NCBI RefSeq assembly: GCF_003589595.1
Contig: NW_020656077.1
Location: 4,895,538 to 4,959,537 of the forward strand
DNA from: Hyposmocoma kahamanoa
Lineage: Eukaryota; Arthropoda; Insecta; Lepidoptera; Cosmopterigidae
DNA: 64,000 nucleotides
Direction of reading: 5' to 3'
The notes beneath the pieces are model-generated. The model was given only the letters and a program-made list of their open reading frames with translations, had not been told where the DNA came from and searched no databases. The position numbers were made by a program, and so were the translations under genes. Below, piece after piece: positions 54,591 through 64,000 of this stretch; the first letter of the stretch is position 1, and each line of letters opens with the position of its first letter.

Positions 54591-56178
54591 CAAAAACAAA
54601 TCTAATTTTTCCTCTCTCTTTTCCGTAGTACGACTGGAAAAAATATCTGCCAATAATACTACTGCTGAAGTAACAGAATTCCCATAGTACTATCGCTAGG
54701 TAGACGGGCAATCATCCGAGTGCAAACGCTTGTTACATTTTTCGAATCAAGCTAAAATCCTCTGTCGAAGTGCTCTAGATGAAATATATTAGAGGTGACG
54801 TTTGACGTGGTTAAGTTAAGAACAAGCACACCTTTGCTATCGCGTGTTGGTATGTGAGCATGATAAAAATTACGCAATACGTCAAGCCTGACGCATTGTT
54901 CGGCCACCACCACCTGATTAATGACGGGCCGGATAAAAACCGCGGGGGCCGAGCCGGGACCCCCGAAATTTCGGTTTTGTATTTATTGCTTATCCATTTT
55001 ATTACGATCAACCTTTTTCGTGTTTACTGCGAAGAATATAGACCGAAAAAGATATAGAAATGCGATTTTGATAATATAAATAACTTGTTATTCTGATGAG
55101 GGTTTATTATAGTTTTATTTTACACCTTTTCCTTATTGGATTCCAAGTTTTTTTTTATCGGTTTTTTTGAATTCTGTAATCAATAATTAGTTTCAACGCA
55201 TCACCGTTTAAATTTGGCAATATTGCCTTTTTGAAAATGTCATTTTCGCGATGTACCGGGTTCGAATTTCAAAACACCGTAATTGGGTGGAGCTATCTTG
55301 GCGGCAACGATAACGAACGTGGTCGTGTGACGTGTGTCTACGTGATTGCACTTCGTAATATTAAAATATTGATTCCCGGATAATCTACTAGACTCCTTGA
55401 GGTAATAATAATCTGCCATAGCCCAGATTTTAAATTAATTTTATTAAAACAAAGTTCTCTCAAACGTTTTGGTAACTCTACATCTTATAAAATCCTTATT
55501 AGCTTTATCTATGGTGGAGGGCTCGACCCTCTGATGACAGCGAGGGCGCAAAGTGCGTCAGTTTAGAGGCACATAGCCTTTGTGCTGTTACATAAATAAC
55601 TACATAGTAGCAACTATTTGATTAGGACCTATGCTATCGAGGGAGGGCGTCACAAAGGAAAGCCCCTTTTATTAAGGATTTAAATGCATTTTGTAAATAG
55701 GATTTATTTCGGAGTTGGGACAGCGGTCGTTTATTAAAATGCGGAATTTAATATCGAGTCGTAACGCGCCTAATATTTCATGTAGATTAAGGGTGGCCAT
55801 TCATTACCGAACTCGTCAGCCAGTTTCGCGGGTGCTCAAAAAACGCCACTGACTACGTACAACGAAACAGTGACTATACAAGGCGTTGGTGCGGGTGCCA
55901 CTTCGCACTTTAGGCGGCTTAGTTGTTTCAATTACGTTCCTAAATGCCAAATGTCCGCTATAACCGTGCCTAATTCGCCGAATTCACATAGAACGGGATA
56001 ATAACACGTGTGGCGGCAAATTGACTGGCGTATAACTTGAAACGCGAGCTGAGATTTCTGCGGAGCTTTCGTTTGTAACGGACACGGGCACCGAGGGGCA
56101 CCAATTAAACGATTCATTAAAGCGGCTCTTGGCGGGTGAGAGTGAAATTAGATTTGCGACACTTTTGACGGCAAGTGT
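54591..56178. other. no gene recognised
   Basis: 54935-54965 is a small GC-rich dyad (ccgcgggggccgag / gggacccccg). A B-box-like 'cgggttcgaatttc' near 55258 lacks an A box. The 93-codon minus frame at 55984-56265 has no family. Confidence 0.45.
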
Positions 56179-56240
56179 TTGGGGCGTCAATTTCTTACAG
56201 GCTGTTTGCTTAAACAGCCTGTAAGAAATTGACGCCCCAA
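56179..56240. repeat. perfect hairpin, 29 bp stem, 4-nt loop
   Basis: Left arm 56179-56207 (TTGGGGCGTCAATTTCTTAC...) and right arm 56212-56240 are exact reverse complements around GCTT. This is the longest perfect stem with a small loop that I found in the window. Confidence 0.95.
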
Positions 56241-56384
56241 GCCAAGCGGCTGCTGGCGAATGCATGTGCTATTTGCCCTGTCCTTTGTTACCGTGTTTAC
56301 ACAGGGTCGACTCTGTTTACACCGGATCGTCTGCAGCCTCTGTCGAAATCATCAAATCATTATAAACTCAACTTTATACACATT

Positions 56385-56645
56385 GTACCTAGTCGACTCG
56401 GTCGGACTTCAGCAACGAATGACAGTCGTCAAACTATTCAGTGTTTACATTTTAAGTAGGTGTTGCCGCATTCGGCGGGCAAGCGTAGTCGATCTATAGA
56501 CCTAGTGTAAACGCGCTATGATTACACCTAGTCAACTCGTTCAACTTCGTCAGCGAATTACAGTCGTCAAACGAGCCAATGTTTACACTGAGTAGGTTTC
56601 CGCATTCGGCGGGCAAGCGAAGGTGGTCTGTCGACCTAGTGGAAA
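56385..56645. repeat. tandem duplication, period about 134 bp
   Basis: 'cattcggcgggcaagcg' begins at 56469 and again at 56603. Other shared words are 'tacctagtc.actcg' / 'cacctagtcaactcg', 'tacagtcgtcaaac', 'gtttaca' and 'gacctagtg.aaacgc'. Two diverged units are visible, and a weaker partial unit may precede them (about 56290-56345). Short frames here (76 and 79 codons) overlap one another and are not genes. Confidence 0.8.
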
Positions 56646-58309
56646 CGCAACGTCATGTAACAGTTCGCCGTGAACTTCGCCAACTGTCGATTTATATTGA
56701 TCAGCCGAATTCATTTGCCTCTCGTGATTCATTGTTGCTCATAAAATAGTTACTGCCAATGTTACAGGGGTAGTTAGTTGATTAGGGTTGTCCGTGTACC
56801 TATTTATAGTTCGCACTGTTTGTTGTAATAAAAAAGTTGCTGGACTATTATTACTCGTAATTTCTGATATTCTCCTTTGTAATTTCGTAGCTAACAAATG
56901 AAATGGCATTTCCAGCTTTGATATATGGTTACCCTATTTCACATGCAAAGAAACATAATATAAAATTGCAAAGGAACATTAAATGCATGTCAGCTCTTCG
57001 GAGAATTGTCGTGATTGTTACATTTCTTCGGAATAAATGAAACATTAGCCGTTTGAACACCTTACAAAGGGAATGCAAAATAATATTATTGCTCCGGTGC
57101 GTGGTTTACGAATAAATACCGCAACCGCATGGGGTGTCCCGGACCCCTTACATATATATATCGCTAGATAAACACCAGTAAATCCATATTTCTATTACTA
57201 ATGTTATAACAAATAAGTATAGCAGAAATAATAAATGGTGTTCCAGTAGCTCAGAATACAGGACGAACGACGAGCTGGGATTGTACGTCGATATTAAATA
57301 AAAGAACTCCTTGATCGACGCTTAAACCAAAATAAATAAACACAAATCTCAAGTACCTATAAAACGGCTTCGTGTAAACGTCTACAAAAACCGACAATGA
57401 ACGTAAACTTTAAAAGATGGACGGAAGACTTACACGCGGGTTTGTAACGTTGACGGTTTCCTATATTCATCGACAACGTGTCACGTCGCCGAGTTCATAG
57501 TTCCAGAAAAAGACTTCGCGAGTATTTTGTTTTTTGCACGAAGCAAATGATGGTAAATCTCCGATTACAAATTTCACGCACAAGACCAACGCTTCTGGGA
57601 ATAAAAAGTTAGTGATTCACCGTACAGAATGGACTTTATGAATTTTCGACTTAAGGTACAACAAAAAAAAAAAAATTTAAGCGATGAGTCTAATGCCTTA
57701 ACGACTCAGTCTTCATTTGAATAGTATTTTAGTTTCTTCTTTAAAGGGTGATTGTTGTTTATTTTTCGAGCGGCCTTAATACTTTCAATATGTTGTTATG
57801 TCTAAAAGCAAACAAGGTTATGTAAGTTATTTATGTAAACAAAAACGTAATTGTACGTTGCGACGATCAAGTCAGGCCTACAATCTAACCATCAATCCAA
57901 TTGGCAATAAATAAAAGAGCTCTCGGGCTTCCGATTTGCGGGGTCTCAGAAACATATCGAAATAACATAAACTTGATGTATCGTGTCAAATACCGTAATT
58001 GGAAGTTCGTGTAACGCTCAGGCTTATCTGTGATCGCGTGAATTCAGTACTGGCAAAAAGAGGCAGCGAGGATTAATGGGGGATCAGACGGGTTCGGTGT
58101 GTTTAACACCCTAATGCCCTCCCAAACTGATGGCGCACTCGTCCCTTCGCCCTGAGATAATATTCCAATTAGATGTCCTACTAATTCACTGAACTATTTG
58201 CATCTTGAACGGGACTAAGTTAGACGCCAGTATTTACTTGAAATACAAGGGTGATCATTTGGTGAAAAACACACTCGGTGGAACAGCGGTCTCCATTTAA
58301 ATCATTCAT
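56646..58309. other. no gene recognised
   Basis: Includes an A-run at 57663-57675. No coding signature. Confidence 0.45.
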
Positions 58310-58550
58310 TCATCAAGTGACGAGGCGAACAAGCCGTTCGCTTGGTAAGCGACACGCCTGTCCATAGCAGTTGCAATGAAGATCTAAGGGGCACTGCCAT
58401 TGCTCCCGACACCCTGAGGCATAAGTTGACTAATCTCATTTGCCTGTAATTTCTCTAGCAACCAAAACATTACCGCTTGTCAGAAAAAGGTAAGGTGGCA
58501 GTATTTCCCTGGACGTACTCTTTGATGAGGAGCTCTACTGCTGCTAAAGT
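58310..58550 (-). repeat. R1 retroposon copy 16
   Basis: 'catcaagtgacgaggcgaac', 'gtaagcgacacgcctgtcca', then a deletion of the 'ccactcagagctttaaa' block, 'ggggcactgccattgctccc', 'aaaaggtaaggtggcagtat' and the end 'gagctctactgctgctaaa'. Confidence 0.9.
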
Positions 58551-58639
58551 AGAACTGTGTACGTACCTGCAAATGCGATATTTATATTACAATGAATCGA
58601 AGCCAAATGCAAACATTTTGACACTTTATTCTGGAGACG

Positions 58640-58738
58640 CAAAATATCAAATGGGCAGAATGTCAGATTAGCAGAAGGCCAGATTTACCCAATGTATGAT
58701 TAGCTAAATGCCAGATTCTCAGAATGTCAGTTTCCCTT
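58640..58738. repeat. degenerate tandem repeat, period about 16-18 bp
   Basis: Variants of 'cagaatgtcagatta' recur about six times: 'gcagaatgtcagattag', 'cagaaggccagatttac', 'ccaatgtatgattagc', 'taaatgccagattct', 'cagaatgtcagtttcc'. Confidence 0.8.
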
Positions 58739-60114
58739 TTTTATTTCAACAGATCGTACAGAATGTGCAAGTGATAGCTCATATTTTATTGTTATGGGAC
58801 ATGATCTGTTGGTGAACAAATAAGCTGAGAGACAAATAGATAACTGCTGCTGCAATGATGATAATGTATGTATGTAACAGAGGAAATGTTATAGAGACTA
58901 ACGATGGAAAATTCACATCCCAAAGACGTCGGTACTAGTGAGTTCTTTTCCCATTTCAGTGTCACGTATTCGGCACTCTTCAATGCACGCTTTAAGCTGT
59001 TTTGGTTGTATATAGAACAGTTTTCTTCTATAGTCTGTCTTTTTTGAAGATAGAGTAAAATGTCAGTTCATTGTGCAAAAGTGTTGCCCGCTTCAAAGCA
59101 CTTAGTGATTGCAGTGGATAAATATTCTATCGATATCGACTGAATGTTGGTTACGCTTATGTAATAAATAGCCAAAAATGTTTTATTTTAACTATTTTAA
59201 ATCTTCATCGGCTCGTTATTCGTCCAACTGTTGGGCACAGGTTCATTTGAATTGTCATTTTTTTGTAATTTTATACTTACATATAATACAATTAGAACTA
59301 CATGTTTTAAAACATACAAAGAGGAGACATAGTTTAAAGTTTTTCGTTTTATCAAATCCACCCGTCTTACTTAAAATGTATATGTATAAAAATTTGTTGC
59401 GATACTAGTAGGTCAACTGTAAAAATAAGAATAAAGGAGGCAGTAAAGCAATTAGCAATCAACATTCATAATTCAGTCATTTCTGGCAAAAAATTGCCTT
59501 CTTTCACGATTGATAAGACTGTCGACAACAACTACATGACTTTGACATTTTAATAAAACTGGCAACCCTTTTTTCTGCAAATGTCATTTTACTCCGACTT
59601 CAAAAAAGACAGACGACGACTGTAAAGCCTTATTTGCAATTTGCCAGACTTTATTCCTTCGCACCACTTAAAAAAAATTAAGAATTCATATTTCATCACA
59701 CAAAAATAAACTTAGAATTTTTATGAATATTTTTAAGACACGATAGCTTTGTTTTAAACCAGATTACAGGGAAAAGAATTTTCTTTTGAATGAAATGGAT
59801 AATTCTAGAGCATGAAAACACTAGCTACCATTAAAATTTCATGTTTGTTTTCGTGTCAACTCAGATAGCCAAAGCCAATTCTACATCGGTCACGAAATGT
59901 GTAAAATATTTTTGATGTAGTTGCGAATTCTTTAGTAAATTTTCCGAGTTTGGCAGTTAGTCGGGAAAAGCAATTTTAAACGGTCCTGTTTCAAATTGGT
60001 TTCAAAAGACAAAATTTAATCAACTTACTTTATATGCAGTTGTTATGATTTCGCGAATTCTACACTAAATTCTAAATGAAATTGTTTTTTCCAGTCTATA
60101 ATAATGCATATTTG
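58739..60114. other. no gene recognised
   Basis: AT-rich; no supported feature. Confidence 0.45.
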
Positions 60115-60166
60115 TTGTTTCAAACAAACCAACGTTTCGAACTCTTGACATATATATATATATAAC
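60115..60166 (+). repeat. Penelope pseudo-LTR fragment and (TA)n
   Basis: 'atttgttgtttcaaacaaac' and 'caacgtttcga' match the Penelope arms. A (TA)8-like run follows at about 60148-60163. Confidence 0.65.
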
Positions 60167-60616
60167 CTAACGGCTGGAGGGACCGGAGGATATCTAGCTT
60201 ATCCTCTACTAGCTCTCCAGGTTAGTGCCGCAGATGCCAGTCGCAGTGTCCTGCGACAACGTCCGGAGATAGCTTCCAACTGTAAGGGCAACTCACGTGT
60301 CCCGCGCGTTTCCTCGCTACAGGCCCTCAACTAGACTGCTACTAAGACTAGCTGCTCACGAGATAGACGCCCCGGAAACATGCAGAACCGGGACAGACAA
60401 ACATTTCTGTCTTTGCAGCTAACCACAAACCCCAGCGAGTCCATACCCAGGTCCGGGTCCGCCAGAGACGCCCGCATAGGCGTATCACTTACGGAGGGCT
60501 TGGTCCGGACGGCCGCTGTACTCTGATCTTGCCGTGCCCTGGTCTTGCCGTCGAGTCCGTAGTCACTCCGGAAAACCCTATCTCTCGAGTCAGTAGATAG
60601 GGCCATATATATATTA
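60167..60616. other. GC-rich segment of unknown origin
   Basis: About 450 bp, clearly less AT-rich than its surroundings. The 100-codon minus frame at 60331-60633 has no recognisable family. The minus strand ends 'ccctccagccgttaggttat'. It abuts the LINE tail on the right, so it may be transposon sequence. Confidence 0.4.
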
Positions 60617-60960
60617 GGGTATTCTGGGACCAATCAAAGGAGAATTTGGGATTTTCGGTTTCAATAGAGAGACAGAAGAGCTAGTGTCTGAGCCGAACAA
60701 AATGGGGGACATAAAGTCCGCCCGACTTCTCTGGTTTGAGGATAGAGCTGCCAAAAGAGCGTATTTCGGGCAACCTACAAGGTCATCGTCCAGTGGGCCG
60801 TTCGAGATATCGCTGGAAGCAGGAAGGATAGAGTCGCCAGAGTTGAAGGAGCTGCATGTGTCCTCAGTGATCGTAATTGGTACAAGATCGAAACAAGTGG
60901 CGTACTTTGGTGTCGGAGGCTAAAGTCCATTTCGGGTTACTGAGCCATAGAAGTAAGTAA
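60617..60960 (+). pseudogene. RTE-like LINE ORF2 C-terminus
   Basis: Plus-strand tail of an endonuclease-reverse transcriptase of a type common in insects. It reads GILGPIKGEFGIFGFNRETE, then ELVSEPNKMGDIKSARLLWF (about 60622-60740), corresponding to 'R..FGP......WR.R.N.ELY.L..EPDI...IK..RL.W.GHV.RM'. After an 18-nt-scale deletion the frame gives DRAAKRAYFGQPT, then shifts. The terminus DRNKWRTLVSEAKVHFGLLS followed by HRSK ends at TAA 60958-60960. Two frame changes and lost blocks show it is not functional. The frame from the ATG at 60684 would appear as a 79-residue protein but is only part of this relic. Confidence 0.9.
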
Positions 60961-62289
60961 GAAGTATCGAAACAATATCAAACCAATGTCTTTTGGATTC
61001 CAAGCAAACCATTACGAGTAGTAATTTTGATTAATACGCGTTTTATGTAGACGTGTTTGATTTACATTACATTGTTTGTTAACACGGGATTAAACCATGT
61101 GTTTCGGGATAAAGCAATCAATTGAAAGTAAATACGCTTTCGCGTTAAGTGTTCGCTAAATGTACACTCGCTTCGTGTTATTAGCGACCGAGTTCGCTTG
61201 AGGCAATCGACTCTTGGCCCATTTACTTACCACTAATGGCCAAGCCCATGAAAAATATATGGTACATTGTCAATTATTCACTAGGCCACTTGAATTAAAG
61301 GCATGGTCATCCCACCTCTGGATACGATTGATCCCTCGTCTGATATTGTTAACGATATAAAAAATTGTAGCAATCGATTTTATTTTGTGAACAGCAGCAA
61401 CAGTTAGAGAACATCAACAAATTGTCTTGATATTCATGATAACTGACAATAAACGGACCCTTTGTTCCTCTCAGCACTTGACCGACCTGGGTACGATCCT
61501 TTTCAATTAAATTAGGTAATGATAGGTTGGTTAATGATTCATTTTGCTATAAGCACAGACCACATAAATGCTCTAAGAGATGGTTTCGGAATTAAAATGA
61601 TTTATCTCTCTTCGGGTTTTACACCTTTTTGACCTCGTTAATTGGGTCGAACTTTGTGTACTCTAATTTTGATAAATACATTTTATTAGACTAGTACGCA
61701 AGTAATTATGCACTTTACATGCGTTAGTCGCTTTTTCTCTTTGTCATATCTATAACGTCTTTTCAAACGCTGTTAACTTTTACGCTCAACACTCTATTGA
61801 GAGTTAAAGGTCGTTCGTGTATCGGCATGTACAGTGTTTCTTAGCCAATAAAGAAGCAGGCGTATAAAAATTTATTTCCATTGTAGTTTGCTCCCGAGTT
61901 ATAATACTTTTTATGGCCATCGCTTCCCGGCCACGACCATTATGTAGATGATGTTCTGTTCACGACATCCAAATAAAATCGGTCACATATGAGCGATCTT
62001 TATGCACAGCACTGTGCCAAAATGGATGTCGGTTCGATGCTGTTTAGGTCTACGATTTTTCTGGAAAAAAACACTGATGACACAAAAATGTTGTGGACCT
62101 CAAACGACACACAAATTTCGCTAATACCATATTTTGAATTATTGCCAAATAAGTCCTAAACTATTTAACAACAATTTTTCTGTTTAGATTGAACGCTTTT
62201 GCTGTGAAGATAGATGCTTGATGATAAAATATCAATGTTAGCTTTGAAAATGTCGCGCCATATACTGAGCATTTTAATCCAGATATAAA
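60961..62289. other. no gene recognised
   Basis: No supported feature; 'tatgtagatgatgttctg' near 61941 reads YVDD but lacks any RT context. Confidence 0.45.
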
Positions 62290-62375
62290 GCTAAAGACAT
62301 AAAGCGCGAGATACTTCTATTCTCGCATAGAGATCTTGCGCATTATGTCGCTCTCGCCCAAGTTGCGCCGAGGAT
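62290..62375. mobile_element. MITE family M2, interior fragment
   Basis: 'gcgagatacttctattctcg', 'catagagatcttgcgcatta', 'tgtcgctctcgcccaagttg' match the hairpin part of M2 at 15420-15490 and 34430-34490. Confidence 0.72.
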
Positions 62376-62910
62376 AAAGATATCTGAGCCGTCGAATTGA
62401 TTTCAATGTGAAATCCTAAAAAGTCTAAAAAAATATTCACCAATGCGGAAAATTTCCTCGTTTATGCACAGAGTGAGACTAATATGTATTTATTTTATTA
62501 TTATTATCTGAACCGTTTCAATCAGTAATATAAAGGAAGGCGCATATCGCGGACTGCCCGAATGGACCTATTAATCCTGCTTGATTATTATGGATCATTT
62601 ACCTTAAGCTGGCAAATGCATTAAGGGTACTAGAGTACGAGTGCCCGCCATGTACTTGTATACGCAACATGAAATAGCGAACCTTTTAAGTAGTAATATC
62701 ACTCGAGTCGGTAGACTTTATTCTCATGTGAGGGTTTGCTCTATCTAGCATATTTACTAGCCTAGGATAAAGCGCATGAATGCTTTCATTTTAGATTGTT
62801 GTGATTGTAGAAAGAATACCGCTGGCAGCTTTTGAGTCTAATTATTATTATTATATACACACTACAGACTATAGATCGCCACTTAGCACGATTCTGAAAC
62901 CTCTCTCGAC
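62376..62910. other. no recognised feature
   Basis: No supported feature. Confidence 0.4.
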
Positions 62911-63290
62911 TCACTTACCTTCATCAATATTCTTCTCACAACGCACCGCAACCTTTTTGAGATCACTCTCAATTTGATCTGAGAATTTTCTTTGTGGTCG
63001 TTCTTTACTTCTATATATTTCTTTTGTTAATCTACATTCATACATCCGCTCCATGTGCCCAAATCGTCTCGGCATACCGTTTTCTATTTTTTCACTACAT
63101 CCTCTTTCAATCTGCATCGTTCACGGATCCAGTATCCTACATTTTTTCACATAACCTCACATTCGATATTTTTCTGGCAAATCTCATTTCAACTGCATTC
63201 ATTCTCTCTACTCTAATCCTTCTTCTGCCATACCCAAAACTCACTTCCATACGTTAGTGTTGGAGCCAGCACATTATGTACAGTAATTCA
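62911..63290 (-). pseudogene. non-LTR LINE ORF2 C-terminus
   Basis: The minus strand reads VLAPTLTYGSEFWVWQKKD (about 63286-63230), the 'LTYGSE.W' block that follows the RT domain. It continues RVERMNAVEMRFARKIS after a stop, matching 'R..A.EMR.LR'. Then MQIERGCSEKIENGMPRRFG and HMERMYECRLTKEIYRSKER follow (from 63117), matching 'RWFGHVERM.E.RL.K.IY', ending QRKFSDQIESDLKKV. Stops between the first and second blocks and loss of the RT show it is dead. This terminus differs from those at 5.5, 33 and 60.6 kb, so a further LINE lineage is represented. Confidence 0.88.
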
Positions 63291-64000
63291 TACTTTCTCA
63301 AGATATGAGATGGCTGCACATCATACCCTTTACGGTCCCATTCTCTGCATTTCCTTTTTTACTCTTCTTACATTTTTTTTTCTCACATTTACCATCCTTT
63401 GTAAACATACATCCCAGGTACACAAAGTCTTGTTTTGAGTTTAATTTACGTATAAAAATTAATATTGCATTTCCTTCTCTTCAATGCAATAATTAGTGTT
63501 TGAAGCCAACAGCTCTAGCGAATTTAAAGATGCTTAATTTAAGTAACGTAAGTAGAAACCACTTGGAATCTATTATTACTAAATTTTGCTGCTAATCGTC
63601 TTACCTCCTGAGAGACATATTGGTTGATAGAATTATGCAACGTGGTTCTCGGGCAACGTTCACTATTACGACCATCTATTACATAAATGCGCAGGCTTAC
63701 GATTTTGTAGAGACACAAATTTACTTTCAGAATTTCTACCGATTTCGTTACAGTCGCCACGTTCGTGGATTCAAGCTTGACTTTACAAGGGCTCATTTTA
63801 AATTTACGACCATTTCATTCTCCCTAAACAACGGTTTCCACTTACCACGATCCGATTTCCCTGTTTTTGGTCAATTTTCCAAAAGGCTCTTAAAGCCCGC
63901 GTATTGTTCCAGCCGTGTGTGTAAAGCGTATGAAACTGTCGCGAGGTGATTGATGGGCGTATGTCGTGTGTCTCCGGCTTATGTTGGGGCCACGAGAAGG
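63291..64000. other. no gene recognised
   Basis: Open frames on both strands at 63539-63949 (85 codons minus, 109 codons plus) overlap each other. Neither shows a family, signal peptide or promoter. One may be real, but I cannot tell which. Confidence 0.4.

Noticed and set aside
60148..60185. Telomeric (TTAGG)n junction of a telomere-specific LINE
   Set aside because: Only a single 'ttaggtta' unit next to a TA run is present, so no telomeric array is supported.
61935..61970. YVDD-like motif suggesting a copia reverse transcriptase
   Set aside because: The residues around it do not match the copia RT context, and the frame stops a few codons later. A four-residue match is expected by chance.
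63539..63949. 85- and 109-codon frames on opposite strands as genes
   Set aside because: They overlap each other and no motif favours either.
1..64000. CRISPR array, bacterial operon or integrated virus
   Set aside because: No regularly spaced identical repeats, no closely packed long frames with ribosome-binding sites, and no recognisable viral structural or polymerase gene were seen.

Overview
This 64 kb window looks like non-coding, AT-rich nuclear DNA of a moth or butterfly (Lepidoptera). The assignment rests on the repeats. There are several tRNA-headed SINE families, decayed RTE/BovB-like and other non-LTR retrotransposon tails, a Penelope-like element, MITEs with lepidopteran-type ends, and one polyA-tailed retroposon family (called R1 here) present in about 16 copies. 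I see no convincing host protein-coding gene, no intact tRNA or rRNA gene and no CRISPR array. Nearly every short open frame is either inside a repeat or a chance frame. The window is probably intergenic or part of a very large intron.

Layout. 1-8 kb: R1 fragment, RTE tail (minus strand), a split dispersed repeat, a tRNA-derived SINE, a 255 bp fold-back element, and an RTE-like reverse transcriptase pseudogene that keeps its FADD motif (5528-6216). 8-16 kb: LINE C-terminus with polyA tail, SINE tail, LINE RT relic (about 10.2-10.5 kb), Harbinger-like MITE, full SINE, a Penelope-like element with inverted flanking repeats around a GIY-YIG domain (13.2-14.07 kb), then two MITEs. 16-27 kb: alternating R1 copies and MITEs. 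Two copies of the AACCGACTT MITE carry nested insertions (R1 at 22.6 kb, a Penelope flank at 26.9 kb). 26-36 kb: P-like MITE, GC-rich patch, R1 copies, several fold-backs, and a LINE tail on the minus strand. 36-50 kb: an inverted pair of tRNA-like SINE ends, a LINE C-terminus, perfect hairpins, a nested MITE-in-MITE at 44.6-45.2 kb, a Harbinger-like MITE, a GC-rich patch and a third P-like MITE. 50-64 kb: SINEs, R1 copies, a frameshifted THAP-like first exon (52.3 kb), LINE 3' ends (53.5, 60.6 and 62.9 kb), a 29 bp perfect hairpin and a 134 bp tandem duplication.

The most informative signals are these: a MITE family with about 31 bp terminal repeats and exact 8 bp target duplications in all three copies, suggesting a P-element-like source; the Penelope-like GIY-YIG frame, uninterrupted over 116 codons; layered insertions that give relative ages; and several long, perfect, short-loop hairpins. 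No co-operating set of genes is present. What interacts here is transposons: autonomous LINE and Penelope relics, and the non-autonomous SINEs and MITEs that depend on such machinery.
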